Assembly (NCBI GenBank): GCA_963277665.1
Contig: OY728163.1
Location: 1,902,786,644-1,902,850,643, forward strand
Length of the DNA stretch: 64,000 nt
Reading direction: 5' to 3'
DNA from: Viscum album
Lineage: Eukaryota > Streptophyta > Magnoliopsida > Santalales > Viscaceae
Shown here piece after piece: positions 1 to 12,949 of this stretch. How positions within the stretch are numbered: position 1 is the stretch's first letter; each line of letters opens with the position of its first letter. The position numbers were made by a program, and so were the translations under genes. The notes below the pieces were generated by a model, which was not told the DNA's origin, did not search any database, and saw nothing but the letters and a program-made list of their open reading frames with translations.

Positions 1-2095
1 AAAACATATATCTACCAATTTTATTTTGATCATCAAGTTATTATGGAAATTCGAGTGAAAAATTTTCTCTTAAGAACTTCTAGGTGTGTTCTTAACACAT
101 CATCAGGGGTTTAGATTATGAGTGCTAGGTATCATGTATTAATAAAGAGATATCCCACTGTGAAAAAATTATCACTATGTTATTTGGGTTTTGTATTGTG
201 ATATTTTTATTGTTTTGTTGATATATAAAATATAACCATGAAAAATAGACATTGAATGTGAAAAATTATATATTGATGGTTTCCGAATAGAATTTACACC
301 AGTATAGATAAAAATACACCTTTGAGAGGGGGAACTATGAATTTGGTTTCGACCAATTTTAATGTGAACTGGGATTGGGTTCAATGTTTTGTGAAATAAT
401 TTCAAGCCTTTGAAAATGGACGTACGATTATGGAGCCTCATTATGTGAATCACTCTAAATAATTTCTAAAGTATAACTCTGTAACATTTCATAAGGATTC
501 TAAAACTAAAATATTAGAGGTATTATTATGTGTGATGACCATAATTTTCGAATTATTGGGGAATACATTTGAAATTAATCTCAATATAGAAATTTATATG
601 CTTGAGGATCTAAAACTATAATGGTAGAACATGGATTTTTCAGCTAATTTGGAACAAGATCTAACTGGGAATGGATATTTGGAATTTTTGAACAATAAAT
701 TCATTCTAGATACTTTATTAATTGAAAACATGGTATAATTATTTCAACTAGAATAAGAAATAATGTTAGTGAATGAATATTACTCTATATTCACTCAAAT
801 TGTTCACTTTACACCGGAATTAGACTCTATCTAAAGATTAAAAGATTAGATCTTAAGACAGGTCTTCAACATGAGATTCACTCAAATGTGGTAGTATTCT
901 ATATTAGTATCTATATTGAGATGGTGAATAAGGAACTCATTAGAGATAGGTCTGTTAGGAAAGAAAAATTGAGGGGATACCTTTTTCCTTGTGTTTGCTC
1001 TTTGTAATTTCATATCAGTGAATAAACACAAGTGGGAGTGTTAATCCTATGGTAAGAAAGTAAAAAAAATAAATATACGATATCTTTATCTTATCCAGAA
1101 AATTATAACAACAAACTATGATATTTTTATTATAGAACACCTACACACAAGAAGAAAGAATACACAACACCACAATAGAATTTATAGTAGTATAATATGG
1201 AATGTAATCCAATAAAGTGTTGTCAACAAAATTTGAAATCAGCAAGTAAAATTGGATCAAAATAGCATCGGGCTACATATGTTCAATATAATTAATCACA
1301 TCAGACTAGTTCTCATACATAAACACAGGTGAACTGGGACACCTCCAGGAACACATATTCTATCCATTCAACAACTAAATAGGGTAGAATGTTTATATTA
1401 TGGAAGCTGATCATTAGTTATACAATTTATGTTTATCTATCTTGACTAAGAAATCATATTCATCCATATTTTTAGGTAACATCATTATGAATTTCAATCC
1501 TTTCACATCATCATTGATATTGCATAGCTACATTATTTTTTATGTCTTTTTCTGATAAAAAATGTGATTACATGTCCAAATGATTCATCATATGCTTAAT
1601 ATCAAGACACCCCTTTCAAAGAGGAATTTCAGAGGATCTATGTTCCCATTTTGTTCCATTAACATTAAAAATATGTAATTTATTTGGGATTTTATGGTTC
1701 TATAGATGGATTTTTTACTTTCTAATTATTGTAATGGATTGAATTTTGGACATTAAAGTCCATACTTGTTGCCAAACTCAAAAAATTTTCATCACATACC
1801 CAAATCAAATTATTTTTTTATTCAAGGGGAATTTGGATAAAAATACACGTAGATATGGAATACTAATCCCAGCAGATGGAGATATCTTTAGATAGTTAGA
1901 AGAAATGACCATAGAAACTTTGGATGAAATTGGAAATATGATTATTTCTACAACAAGGGGTGATACCCATAAATTTTTCTGAATGATTTATGTAACTTAT
2001 ACTAAGATGGGAAAATGAATTTTATCTTGATATATTATCTTGAAAATGATCTATTTTGACCCCATAATATAGAATGGATATAATAATGTTACGAG
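1..2095. other. A+T-rich stretch, no recognisable gene
   Basis: I see no gene, tRNA or paired repeat here. It lies directly upstream of a colinear gypsy pol relic on the + strand, so by position it should hold that element's gag and protease. I could find neither a zinc knuckle nor a protease motif. The short open frames, such as the one at 175-453 on the minus strand, have no family signature. Confidence 0.5.
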
Positions 2096-4795
2096 AATTA
2101 AGTAACCATTAAAAGAGTCGAATAGTGAATAATTCATTAAACCAAGTGTATTGGCTTGGGTTATACCAGTTTTATTTATAAAGAAGGTTACAATTTATCT
2201 CTGATTATGCTTTGATTATTGTAAAGTAAATCATCTTATGATTAAAAAGTGGTACGCACTTCCATGAATTGAGGACCAATTTTATTCATTAATGTCACGT
2301 ATGTGTTTCTCAAATATTTGTCATTAATTGGGTTATCATCATCATAGAATCATAATTGTGGATATACTGATGATAGAACTCTGGAGTTGATATTTCCATT
2401 TTGAATATGGGTTCATTCCCTTCAGTCTAATAAATCCACCTATAGTATTCATGGTATTGGTGAACTATATCTTACATAGGTATAGATAATCATTTTTAAT
2501 GATATTTTAATTTGTTCTCGAAGAATGAATGACCAAAAGGAGTACATGTAATATGAACTATGTTCATTATGAGAACATCAATTGTGTGCTATGTTTTGTG
2601 AGTGTGAATTCTAAATACAAGAATCTTGGTTCCTTATCTATATCATTTCTAATGAGGGAATATTATTTGACCCTGGGAATATTGGTGTAGACATGTTTTG
2701 GTAGATACCAAGTAATTGTTTTGAGATACGCAACTTTCTTGGGATAGCATACTATTATCCTTACTATTCAAGGGATCTCTCAAGACACTCTTCTACCATG
2801 CCTATAATAAAAATAAATGGTGGTCAATTCATACTGAATGAAGACTATTATAAATGAACCTGAGAGATAAATTATCATCTCACCTCAACACCCTTCCTAA
2901 TATTTCAAGAACTATGTCATGGATATCTTGTATATTATGATGTGTATATATCTGGTTTGGGTTGTGTTATTACACAATAATATCATGTTGTATCCTATGT
3001 TTTGAGGTAGTTGTAATCAAAATATAATAATTATCAATCAATTGACCATGAATTAGTTAAAAAATATTCATTATTGACATGGTGTCACAATATATTTGGA
3101 GCAAATTTCATATTATTCACTGATAATAATATTTTTAAATACATATTCTCTTAGTGAGACTAGACCTTGTAGTAACGATGATGGATAGAAGACCTCATGT
3201 TTTTTGACATTGACTAGGTGTAAAAAAATGTGAATGGAAAATAATTGGTAAATTTTTTGAGCATGAATTCATATTACAATGTTGTTAGGGAGGTTGGTGT
3301 AAAATTTCAGTTTAGGATAATTATTACTAACATGCATCTGAACTATATGAAAATAAATGGTAATATAATTTTCTTCTCTATTAATCTTATTCCTAATCTT
3401 CTGGATTTTTTAAAATACAATAAATAATAAAATTTCAATTTAATCACCATTATGTCAAACCTAAAAGTTGGGGATACTTTTTATGGTTTGATAGATAATG
3501 AAAACACTTTTTTATTCTTTCAGCACAAAATTATATTCCTTCAGTCTTTCTATAAACACCTTCTTTTGTTCTAACTACATTCAAATTGATCTATTAATCC
3601 TTGTATTCATAAAATGTAATAAGATATGTAATATTATTTGTAGCTATCATGTATGTAATTCAGTATTAAAAATTATATTATAAAATATTTAACATATAAC
3701 TAGTTAAAGGGTGAGTATTAATAAAAAGCTAGTATGTTGATATATACTCACATTCGTATATGTATGTTAGAATAGATATCCTTTAAATTATTTATATCAT
3801 ACTAAGGATGTTTCAGAAGAATGATACAATTTTGTTGATTGTGGATTGAATCACTAATTTGGAACACTTCCCCCAAATATAGAGTACAACAATTTGAGGA
3901 TATAGAAATGTTATATATTCAATAAGTGGATTAGTTTCATGGATTTCCATCTTTCATTATCTCTAGTATAGATCATATATTCACTTCTTGATTACAGAGA
4001 TCATTTCAATAATCACACAGCAATAAGTTAACCTTTATCCAATAATATTATCCTTAGATGGATGGGTAGATTCAACACATAATTCAGACATCAGAATATA
4101 TGCTCAAATAATTTTTCATGGACTTTGGCATATCAGAGGAAAAATATATACTTTTGATGTAATTTTCCTATAATAAAAGCTTCCAAATTGAAATACATAT
4201 GTCCCCATTCAAGTAATTATATTGTTTTACCAATTTTTATATAGTATTTTGCGTGGAAACATGATAAACATCAATGATATGTCCTAGTTTTTTCTATGGG
4301 ATACTAAGAAGAACTAGATGATTAAAAAGTGGATGACCATAGATGAAAGTAAAAAAAATATTATGCAGATATCATCCTCAGAATTTTTCTATCAATGTGA
4401 GTGATTCTATATTTCTCAAAGAGTCACTAATATATTTTTATCGATCTTTTGGAAAGAAAAGGAAATTTTCATGTTGATTTATTAGACCATTTGAAATTTT
4501 TAAATGGATTGGAAATGATACGTCTCAGTTTTCCTTGTCGATAATATTTGTTGTTTTCCTTGATGTGTTTCGCATTTCTCAACTAAATAATGTTCAATGG
4601 GATCATAGTAATGTGATTTTCTAATAACATGTTACTCAGGATCCTGATGTGAATTTTATCATCAACCACTATAGATTCAGGATAGATAAGAATAGACATT
4701 GTGAGGATGATATATTTAATTGGAATTAGTTCTATAGAAGCATGGTAAGATCCAAGATGAATCATTGGAAAGAGAGAGTTTTATGTTAGATTAGT
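2096..4795 (+). pseudogene. Ty3/gypsy pol relic 0 (RT, RNase H, integrase)
   Basis: This is a very old gypsy pol read through many stops. Near 2132 the frame gives FIKPSVLAWVIPVLFIKK, the start of the reverse transcriptase. It continues through the finger region and a decayed FxDDI motif near 2490-2520. The segment at 2640-2790 resembles the RT-connection. RNase H follows at about 2880-3240, with a glycine-leucine-glycine-cysteine core, a THDLEL-like IDHELV and a TDHKSL-like TDNNIF. The integrase core runs from about 3835 to 4440 (a VDRLTK-like block and a weak DE-containing region). The C-terminal block at 4440-4795 keeps GPFEI-like RPFEI and DVFRISQL. Domain order is pr-less RT, RNase H, integrase, typical of Ty3/gypsy. 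Alignment to the family is nearly gapless despite extreme substitution. It cannot encode a working enzyme. Confidence 0.85.
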
Positions 4796-4854
4796 TGATT
4801 GATATTTTTAAATCTTCTAATGAAATCCAGAATATCATGGATGAAAATCCCATT

Positions 4855-4864
4855 GGTGGGGGAA
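4855..4864 (+). other. Candidate polypurine tract of relic 0
   Basis: A purine run with five consecutive G residues lies 60 bp after the end of the recognisable pol relic. This is where plus-strand priming occurs in gypsy elements, and it resembles the G-runs next to the other LTRs in this window. The call rests on position and composition only. Confidence 0.4.
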
Positions 4865-6868
4865 TTTTATCGTCACAATTTAACCTATTTCTTTCCTTTT
4901 GTAATTTTTATTATGGGGATCATTTGGGATAAATTTATGGAGGTTTTTAGTGGGACAAATAATGTGGAAGATGAATTATATATAAATGAACTAATTCAGG
5001 CCATTAATAGTTATTCATGATGTGAATCGTTCTTAGTGGATCCCTTAAATTTCATTTCAGAAATTAATGGTTTACTATGAATAATCAGTTTATGATGTGA
5101 GATTTCACTCATGACGCGAGCTGCTTTTGGAAATTTTAATCTGAGGTGATTTGAATTTCATTATATATATCCTATAAAATATTAATGAATGAAATTCCCA
5201 TTTCAAGCTATGAATTTGCATAAGAACAACCTGTTTTACAGTTTTGATGATCTCTTGGATATTATTATTCATTTTCTATTACTCTCAAATCCTAGTGTTA
5301 TTCTAGGATATTTTTAGTGGTCATATTCTTCTGGACATCTTCATCGACAAATATTTGAGTGTTGTACTTGGGGAATCACAGAGGAAAGGAAGGGTGATCC
5401 TAGATTTTCAGATTTATGGGAGTTTTTTACAATGAACATATCTATGGAAGGTGGTTTCTCACATTATTCATTTTTTTAGAATTAAATGGATTTTATGTTT
5501 AATTTAATGATTATTCTTTTATTTTACAATTTTTTCCCTATTCAAAAATCAAATAATTATTTTATTACTTCTTTTATTTTGGAACTGGGGTGTGGAGATA
5601 TCCCAAACATATAAAATAAATTGATAAAAAAAATATTTTCTTAAATGAATGATAGTTTTGACACATATTTTTGAATAAATTGTTTGTTGGTTATAAATAT
5701 ATGTAAACACAATTTTTGTGTGTTTATGACTTCCATTATATGTGAATATTTTGAAATAGACGACGTAATCGATACCGACCGGGAAGGATCAAGGAGGAAT
5801 TCCTACTGAACAATTCATTGGTAAAGGATGTGTCACTGCTTGTGGGAATAATAATGTCACATTGAATGAATGGGTGTGTCTATGTGTGTTTATAGAAAGA
5901 TTATTATACCCAATTTATACTTATGAATTTATTTATCTCTTGAAATAAAAATACGTCTTTGGTTTTTCTGAATTTGAAAACATTTTCTTCTAATATATTT
6001 ATTATTATTAAAACTATTTTAGGTTATTTTATTCCTATTTTATATTCTATAAACCAATGATATATATTATTTTTGGTCCTAATGGAATGTGGGAAGTGTC
6101 ACTAGGGGTTTCCTATTGGGTACGATTACTCATCACTTGCATATACAATTTTTTTCATATATTGTGTTTTGTTATGATTCATTAATGATTCATGCATCTT
6201 ATTTCTCTACCAATGCTCCTTGATGTTGTTATCATAGTTCATAGAGAAGGATCATGGAGTGTTTCATGTCTTGGTCTATAGTTATTCCACTATCATGGTT
6301 AGGTCCTTTACTATTTTTGTTTTCTTAGTATTAATACTTATACTATTCTAATATAACTCTGATGTTGGTATTTGGTTATTTGTTTGTTGTAACTTTGTGA
6401 TTCATTATTTATTATAGGGTTTTGTAACATGAATCTTCTATTGGAATATCATTGGTTTATTTGTTTTCTCTTTATCATGTGATAGTTGTGTTTGTGTGTG
6501 TAAATAGGGTAAATCACTCCCCCTTAAACATTTGTTTAAAACCCCTTCCAATTATTACTAGAATTTGGTGTCTTGTGAATGTCTCATGAGGTTAGTATTA
6601 CCTCTTACCAAGTCCAAACTAATGTATTGGTTCAGGATGATTCAATTGAGACTTTATAAAACCATTACCTCTTCACATTATTAATATTATCATAAACTAC
6701 CATTTTTTATTCACCACTTTATTTATTATTTCATTCACAACTTTATCCAATAAAACCCCATATCAAATTGAATTAAATATTAATTCATTTATTTAATCAA
6801 CCAAAATTCTATATTTTTTAAAAACTATGAAAAAACCACACATAAACCTATACATAACTATAAAAAAA
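4865..6868 (+). repeat. Probable 3' LTR of relic 0, interrupted by element I
   Basis: This non-coding A+T-rich stretch follows the candidate polypurine tract. No second copy is present in the window, so LTR identity is inferred from position. It ends where the LARD-like element begins with its target duplication, so the LTR may resume at 16071. A slightly less A+T-rich patch at about 5758-5800 matched nothing I know. Confidence 0.35.
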
Positions 6869-6873
6869 ATTAT
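6869..6873. other. Left target-site duplication of element I (ATTAT)
   Basis: Five bases just before the TG start of the left LTR. They match ACTAT after the right LTR at four of five positions. Confidence 0.6.
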
Positions 6874-7254
6874 TGTAAGATCTCATCTTTTTTAAGGGGT
6901 GCAATAGGAATAATTGGAGTGTTCAGGATGCATAACAAATAGATGTTATAGACACAATTCACGACATGATTTTTTTTTCATAGACCCTATGAATTTAATT
7001 CACATATTGAATTAATTCAAAAATTTAAAAATGCAAATCACTTGTAAATAGATATCACTATGTGTCAACATGTCGAGAAAACCTTTTTCAACACATGACG
7101 ACATGTAACAAAAGTAATTTTCACCACATGTAATACATGTCAAAAAATCATACATGTCACGAGATGAAATTACACCATGTGTAATTGTACTTAATGTTTC
7201 TTTAAATGGTGGTGATATGATTTTAGTGGAAAATAGGGAAAACAAATGGGGATC

Positions 7255-7265
7255 CTAAATAAACC
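7255..7265 (+). promoter_or_regulatory. Candidate LTR TATA box (left copy)
   Basis: CTAAATAAACC lies at the same place as TATAATATAAA in the right LTR (12582-12592), just before a C-rich block. This is the usual place for a plant LTR promoter. The left copy is weakened. Confidence 0.35.
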
Positions 7266-7599
7266 CTCCATCATCATGAATCCCCAAACGGGCACCCACA
7301 CACTCCACTGCAAGGATTCCTTAGACCACTCCTCTTCATTATAGAGTCTCTACACACCTCCTTATTTGACCTAAACTCCACTAGACACCTTATTCTTGGA
7401 CCGATGCTACCCCGTGCACCACAATCATATACTAAACACCCTCTACACCCCTCTCGTGAATTGAATCAAGGTATCCTTCTTTGTTTTTATTCTGCATATA
7501 TTAGGGATATCTGTTAGCGATCGTTCATCACCATTCTTAATATAGTTGGTCTACAATTAAAATCTAATAATCTTGATTAAAATTATGTTAATGTAATTG

Positions 7600-9560
7600 A
7601 ATAATTTCTATTATATGTTTATCCATTTAGTTCTTGATTAGATTTATTAATTGTTTTAATTAATTAATTAAACTAAAAGTGAAAAATTAGATATTTGGAA
7701 TTTATGCCACGAATAATTAATTATGAGATATCGATATTCTTGATTTTAGATAATAAATTATAGAATTGATTATGGGGTTTTAATTCTATGAATTGAATAA
7801 CTGACTAGTGAATTAATTATGTGACTATGAAATTCTGATTTAAGATAAATAATTATTGTATTATTTATATTGAAATAGATATAGTTTAAATTGAATAATT
7901 AATTTACGAATTAATTATTTTTATATTGAAGTTTTGGAATAGGGATAATTATTTCTATAATTAATTATTGGAGATCATTGTGATTATTGAATTGATTGAA
8001 ATACAACAATTAATTGAGAAATTAATTAGGGATATAGAATTGATTGAATTGGAAAAATTAATAAATGAATCAATTTGGGTTATTGAATTGTTTATGTGTG
8101 GAATAATTAATTAATTAATTAATAGATTAATTTTATTATCTAATTTTAAAATTAATTAATATAATCAAAGGGATGAATTAATTATTGAATTAATTCATTG
8201 GAGTAGTGTGGCTATTTAATTATAGAATTAAATAATGGGATTGAGTTAGATGAATTAATTATGGAATAAATTATATAAATTTTTATGTTCAACTAATTTA
8301 TAAATTAATTGAAGTGTTTGATCTAGATTAAATAATTATGGAATTAATTAATGGAAATGATTTGGATTAATTATTTATAGAATTAATTAACATTTGTAAT
8401 GTTATGATTAATGAGTTGGATTAATTAATTGAGAATTAATTAATGGGGATTCTAATGTTGAAATAATTGAAATAATTAGATTAATTAATAAGTGAATTAA
8501 CTAATGGGGTTTTTGTAATGGTGAAATTGAAATAATTTTATTAATTAAGTGGCAGAATAATATATTTGGTTTTTTGAGATATTGAATTAATAATATTTGG
8601 TAATTAATTGTTGAATTAATTATGTGACAATGAGATTAGTATGTTGGAAAATTAATTGTTTAATTAATTATGGTATATTGAGATAGATGATTTGAGATAA
8701 TTAATTGTAGAATTAATTATGAGTTATTGAGATTGTGAATGAGAAAATTAATTATCGAAATTATTGAGGGATTTCAATTTGTGGATATTAATTAATTAAT
8801 GGATGTGTTAATTAATAGGATTGGAATACTTAATTAATTTGGGAATTATTTAATGGGACATGTGTGCTAAGATAATTGTTTAATTTGTAATGACAATGAT
8901 GTTATTAGTTGATTTCAAAATCAATTGTAGGAATTGATGTAAGTAATTAATTGTCCAATTAATTATTGATATTGATCTGATTAGTTAACTTTTGAATTAA
9001 ATAATGGATAAAAATTAGATAAATAATTTTTGATTTCATTAACTAAAAAAATGTGATTATCTAATTGGTGAATTAATTATCGGGAAAGATATAGTTAATT
9101 AGTTATTGAGTTAATTAATGGGAATAGATATAATTAGATACTTTTATAATTAATTAATGAACATGGAGAAATTAATTTATGTATAAATTAATTGTATCAG
9201 TGGTTGTTAATTACAATTAGAGGATTAATTTTTTTTATCTTGGTTTGTAAATGGTGTGTTAGACATGATGATCAACAACCATGATAATGAAATAAAATCA
9301 TGGTCGAATTAACGAACTAATTGTTGGATCAATTATGAGATATGGATGATAAATTTTGAGATAAGTAATTCCGGAATTAATTATGGGATATTGATGCCAT
9401 GAGATGACTAATTAATTGGTTAATTTATTATGAGATACTAAATTAATGTGTATCAATAATTAATTGGTGAATTAATTATTAGATGTTGATTTTGTGAAAA
9501 GATTAATTATTTCTCAAATTAATTAATGTAAATGGATTAATTTATTTATTATCAAAATAA
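7600..9560 (+). repeat. AATTAATT-rich degenerate tandem array (left LTR)
   Basis: Short palindromic cores such as TAATTAATTG and GAATTAATTATGG recur every few dozen bases, often as a pair separated by two or three bases. The spacer is typically like GATATTGAGATT. The array is degenerate, with a loose unit of about 40-60 bp. The same array occupies about 12950-14960 in the right LTR, so it existed before the element inserted. Confidence 0.8.
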
Positions 9561-9900
9561 TTTTTGATCAATGGGGTGATAGTCAGGATAATCTATGTCT
9601 ATCATGATATATATGCATAGTTGTTAAATGGTGGCATTATTGGATGATGTACACCAAAGATAGATCTATCAGTATGATTGATAAACGCGGTGCTAGACAT
9701 GATGATCTACACTAATGATATTTGCATGCAATTTTGAAGCGGGAGGCTAGATGTGATGATCTAAACTATTGGTATATATGAAAGCAAGAAATTGAGAGGG
9801 CTTCCATGAAATTCTATTCCTATGATAGATAAATATATATATACATGTTTGGTAAATGGGGTACTAGACATAGTGTTCTACACCCAAAACATGGAAATGA
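9236..9900 (+). repeat. LTR minisatellite with CTAGACATGATGATCTACAC core (left copy)
   Basis: About six degenerate units share a core like GTGCTAGACATGATGATCTA, followed by an ATGATA-type tail, at about 9250, 9580, 9620, 9690, 9750 and 9860. The right LTR has the same series. These are sub-repeats inside the LTR near its 3' third. Confidence 0.7.
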
Positions 9901-10680
9901 AATATTGATTATATAAGAATTAATAATTAAATTCAGATATAATGGATCATAAAATCCCATATGTTAAAAGAATTTGGAATTGAAATTTTCAAATGGTTTA
10001 GACTAAATTAAAGTACAATTCATGTATTGATGGTCAGGTGTCCTCGGGAACCTAGGGGTTTATGCGTTTAAAAAAGGATATTGGAATAAATGTTAAATGT
10101 TGAATTTATTTATTTAATTTTATTCATTATAGAATGGTATAAACTATTATTGATCGGATGTTGTTTTAGACATCATTTGTGGTGGCCTACTGAGTTGTAC
10201 TCACACCCAACTTAGGTTACCTAATCGGTTACCAAATGAATTTTATGTTTGCATTAAACGTTAATGGAAAAGGTCCTTTGTTAGAGGAATGATTCAGATT
10301 GAGAATGGTGAGGGAACTAGATGTGGTTTGAGACATTATTGGGTGATGTTAGTGTATTTATTTATAGTTCAATTTTATACATGGAACATATATTAGAATG
10401 AAATATTTTTTGTTCAGTTTTGAAATTGTATTTCCATTTTTGGTCATCTTATGATATTAGTTTTTTCTATGGTTATATATATTATTTATATACTGTTAAT
10501 TTATTTTCCCAAGTGAATTACATTGATAAATTGAAAATAGAGCATATAGTCACCACATGATCAATAATAGACCCTCGTTGGTAGTCAGAAGCCTCTGGCA
10601 TATGGGGAGGCTCCCTGGGGTCTTGTGGTGAACTAACTTGGGGAACTAGAATGTGGAACCCAGGAAAGGATGTTACAAAG

Positions 10681-10693
10681 TGAAATTAGAGGT
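10681..10693 (+). other. Decayed primer-binding site of element I
   Basis: TGAAATTAGAGGT begins three bases after the LTR end. It matches the plant initiator tRNA-Met site TGGTATCAGAGCC at eight of thirteen positions, with several differences that look like transitions. This is the expected place for minus-strand priming and it orients the element on +. Confidence 0.55.
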
Positions 10694-12200
10694 CCATTTT
10701 TCTTTTCTTCTCCCTTTGTCTTATTATTTTTGAAATTTAGATAGGAGACTAGAAAGATTCATCCCTTGGTTGTAGGATCATGTATGGGAGTAGATTACGC
10801 ATGTATAAGGGAGAACCCAAGTACCCAGGGTGGTATTATTGTTATTTATATTTTCTATTATAGTTGAATATTATTTCACTTTTTGTGATGCACTTATTGG
10901 GTGATAGGATTATTATTTCAAATATATTTTGTAATTTTTTGAGATTTGACTCATGTCCTGGTAAGGCATGAGAGTTGATTTTGAATTCATAATTCTACAC
11001 ACTTAGGGATATTGTGACATGCATTATTTTAGAAATTCATGGGATCATGGGATATGGGTATGTTTTTGAACATAAAATTTTTCTCCCCGATTGGGAAATT
11101 GAACTAACAATGTTTCCACATGTGAAATTGAGAAAGATGTTAAAATAATGGAAGTTGACAATATATGGGTGTCTAAATTATAATAAATGAATAATGAGAA
11201 TGTGTTTAATCTTACTAACTGGGACCTAGGAGTATAATGTTTAAGGGTAGTGGTAGCACCTCAATCATGACCGTGTAGTGGGAAAAAGTGGTAAAAGACT
11301 TGTTGTGTCTTGGTGTTATTTTTCTATAACATAAATCATGATAAAGTTTTGTTGTCAATCCTAAGACATGTGTTTGGAATTATAGAGGCTTTCCTCTATA
11401 TAGATTTCATATCACAATTTTAATTAGTGATGATCATGTCCCCTACATTGATATAAACCCGGGTACACTGAGAAAGCTTTGTATTTACACATAGGTTTCT
11501 AAATAGGTTGTGGTTGGATATGGGGTCCCTTTGAATTTATGATTATGGAACAATATATTTTTGGATCTTCATTGTGTGAGGTATATCATCAATATTCTAT
11601 ATATAATGTTATCGTTAGGGAACAAAAGTCAATAAATACAATGGGTTATGGGTCATGGTGGTTGAGTGGCATGAAATGTTGTGTTAACCATGCTTGTATT
11701 CTTGGGAGAGATGTGTTAGCAGTAGATGTGTGGAGAAATACATTGAGTTAGAAGTGGTGGAATAATAATTCCAATGGGGAACATATCAAGTTCACATTTA
11801 AATTCCTCAGGAAAGGCATGGTAGGCCTTGGATGTGGTGGATGTACACCCTTTCTAATATTTCATTTACGGAAAGTCCAAGTGTCTATTTTTGATAGTGT
11901 TCTTATGGTTGTTGGGTATGGTAAGTTGCGATATGCTTCAAGTATGTTTTGAATGTTCATTACGAGACCTATTAATTCTCTTAAGAGTATATGATACATG
12001 AATTAAATAGTAGTATGAAAATGTTGTTGGGAAAAGAAAATGCAAATAAACTGTTTATTGTGGCATCTTGAACGTCTGTATGAGGAAACATGGGAAATGG
12101 AAGTAGATATACGGGCTAAGTGGCCCAATGATTTTGACTGAGATTCATAGACATGTCTGGGATTACAACATGAGAAAGAGATAATATAATATAGTGATAT
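10694..12200 (+). other. Element I interior, non-coding
   Basis: About 1.5 kb lies between the two LTRs. No gag zinc knuckle, protease, RT or integrase motif is readable in either strand. The longest frame, 11539-11751 on +, codes for 70 residues unlike any family I recognise and has no neighbours to support it. A purine-rich GAGAAAGAGATA just before 12201 may be the polypurine tract. Such regions in LARD elements often carry packaging signals, but I see no direct sign of one. Confidence 0.6.
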
Positions 12201-12581
12201 TGTAAGATGTTTTCCTTTTTCAGGGGTGTAGGGGGATTAAGTGGTCAGTTCTAGTAATAGACCAAATATATGATATAGACCCAGTTCACGATGTGAATTG
12301 TTTTCATTTGACCTTCTGAATTTAATAGAAGACATGAATTAATTTAAAAATTGGAAAATTTAAACCCCTTGTAAATAATATTTACCACGTGTAAACATGT
12401 TGTGAAAACATTTCTCACTATGTGTATACATGTAGAGAAAGTAGTTTTCACCACTTGTAATTCATTTCATGGAATTTGACAATGTCACAAAAACCAAATT
12501 ACTCCATGTTTAATTTTTTTTAATTTTTTAAATATTTGGAGATGGTATTTTGCTGTAAAATAGGGAAAACATGTTGGGGTC

Positions 12582-12592
12582 TATAATATAAA
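12582..12592 (+). promoter_or_regulatory. Candidate LTR TATA box (right copy)
   Basis: TATAATATAAA is followed by a C-rich block with TACATCAC. This is a plausible plant TATA box placed near the start of the LTR transcript. The corresponding left-LTR site is CTAAATAAACC. Confidence 0.45.
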
Positions 12593-12949
12593 CCCCCCTA
12601 CATCACATATTCCTAAACACGCACACCCCTCTCTGCTGTAAGGCTTCTTCAAACCACTCCTCTCAACTATAGAGCCTCTGTGTGCCTTTATATTAGAACA
12701 AAACTCTTCTGCACACCTCCATTTTGGACCAAAGCTCCCCCATGCACCACCATTTTTGACAGAAGACCCTGCGTGCACCTCCCAACAGGTGAATCATGAT
12801 CTATTTCTTTATCGGTATTCCGAAACAATTGGGAATATCTGTTGGTGATAGTTCATCATTGTGTTAAAGTTTGGTGGTCTGAAATTCAAATACCATAATA
12901 TTGATTACAATTATGTGTATTTAATTTTATAATTTCTATTAGATATTTA

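Larger units (their letters stand above)
6874..10677 (+). repeat. Element I 5' LTR (3804 bp)
   Basis: Starts TGTAAGATCT and ends GGATGTTACA. It is colinear with 12201-16065 throughout. Parts in order: a leader block with CATGT-rich segments (6950-7200), a candidate promoter near 7255, a C-rich exon-like block (7265-7460), a long AATTAATT array (about 7600-9560), a minisatellite (9236-9900) and a conserved tail. No coding capacity is recognisable. Confidence 0.85.

Noticed and set aside
175..453. 92-codon minus-strand frame
   Set aside because: No recognisable domain, no neighbours, and located where the gag of a + strand relic should be.
7600..9560. Centromeric or subtelomeric satellite
   Set aside because: The array is confined to an LTR with defined ends and is present once per LTR; no monomer ladder continues outside.
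11539..11751. 70-codon frame as a gene carried by element I
   Set aside because: Too short, no motif, and in an otherwise non-coding core. Kept only as a note.
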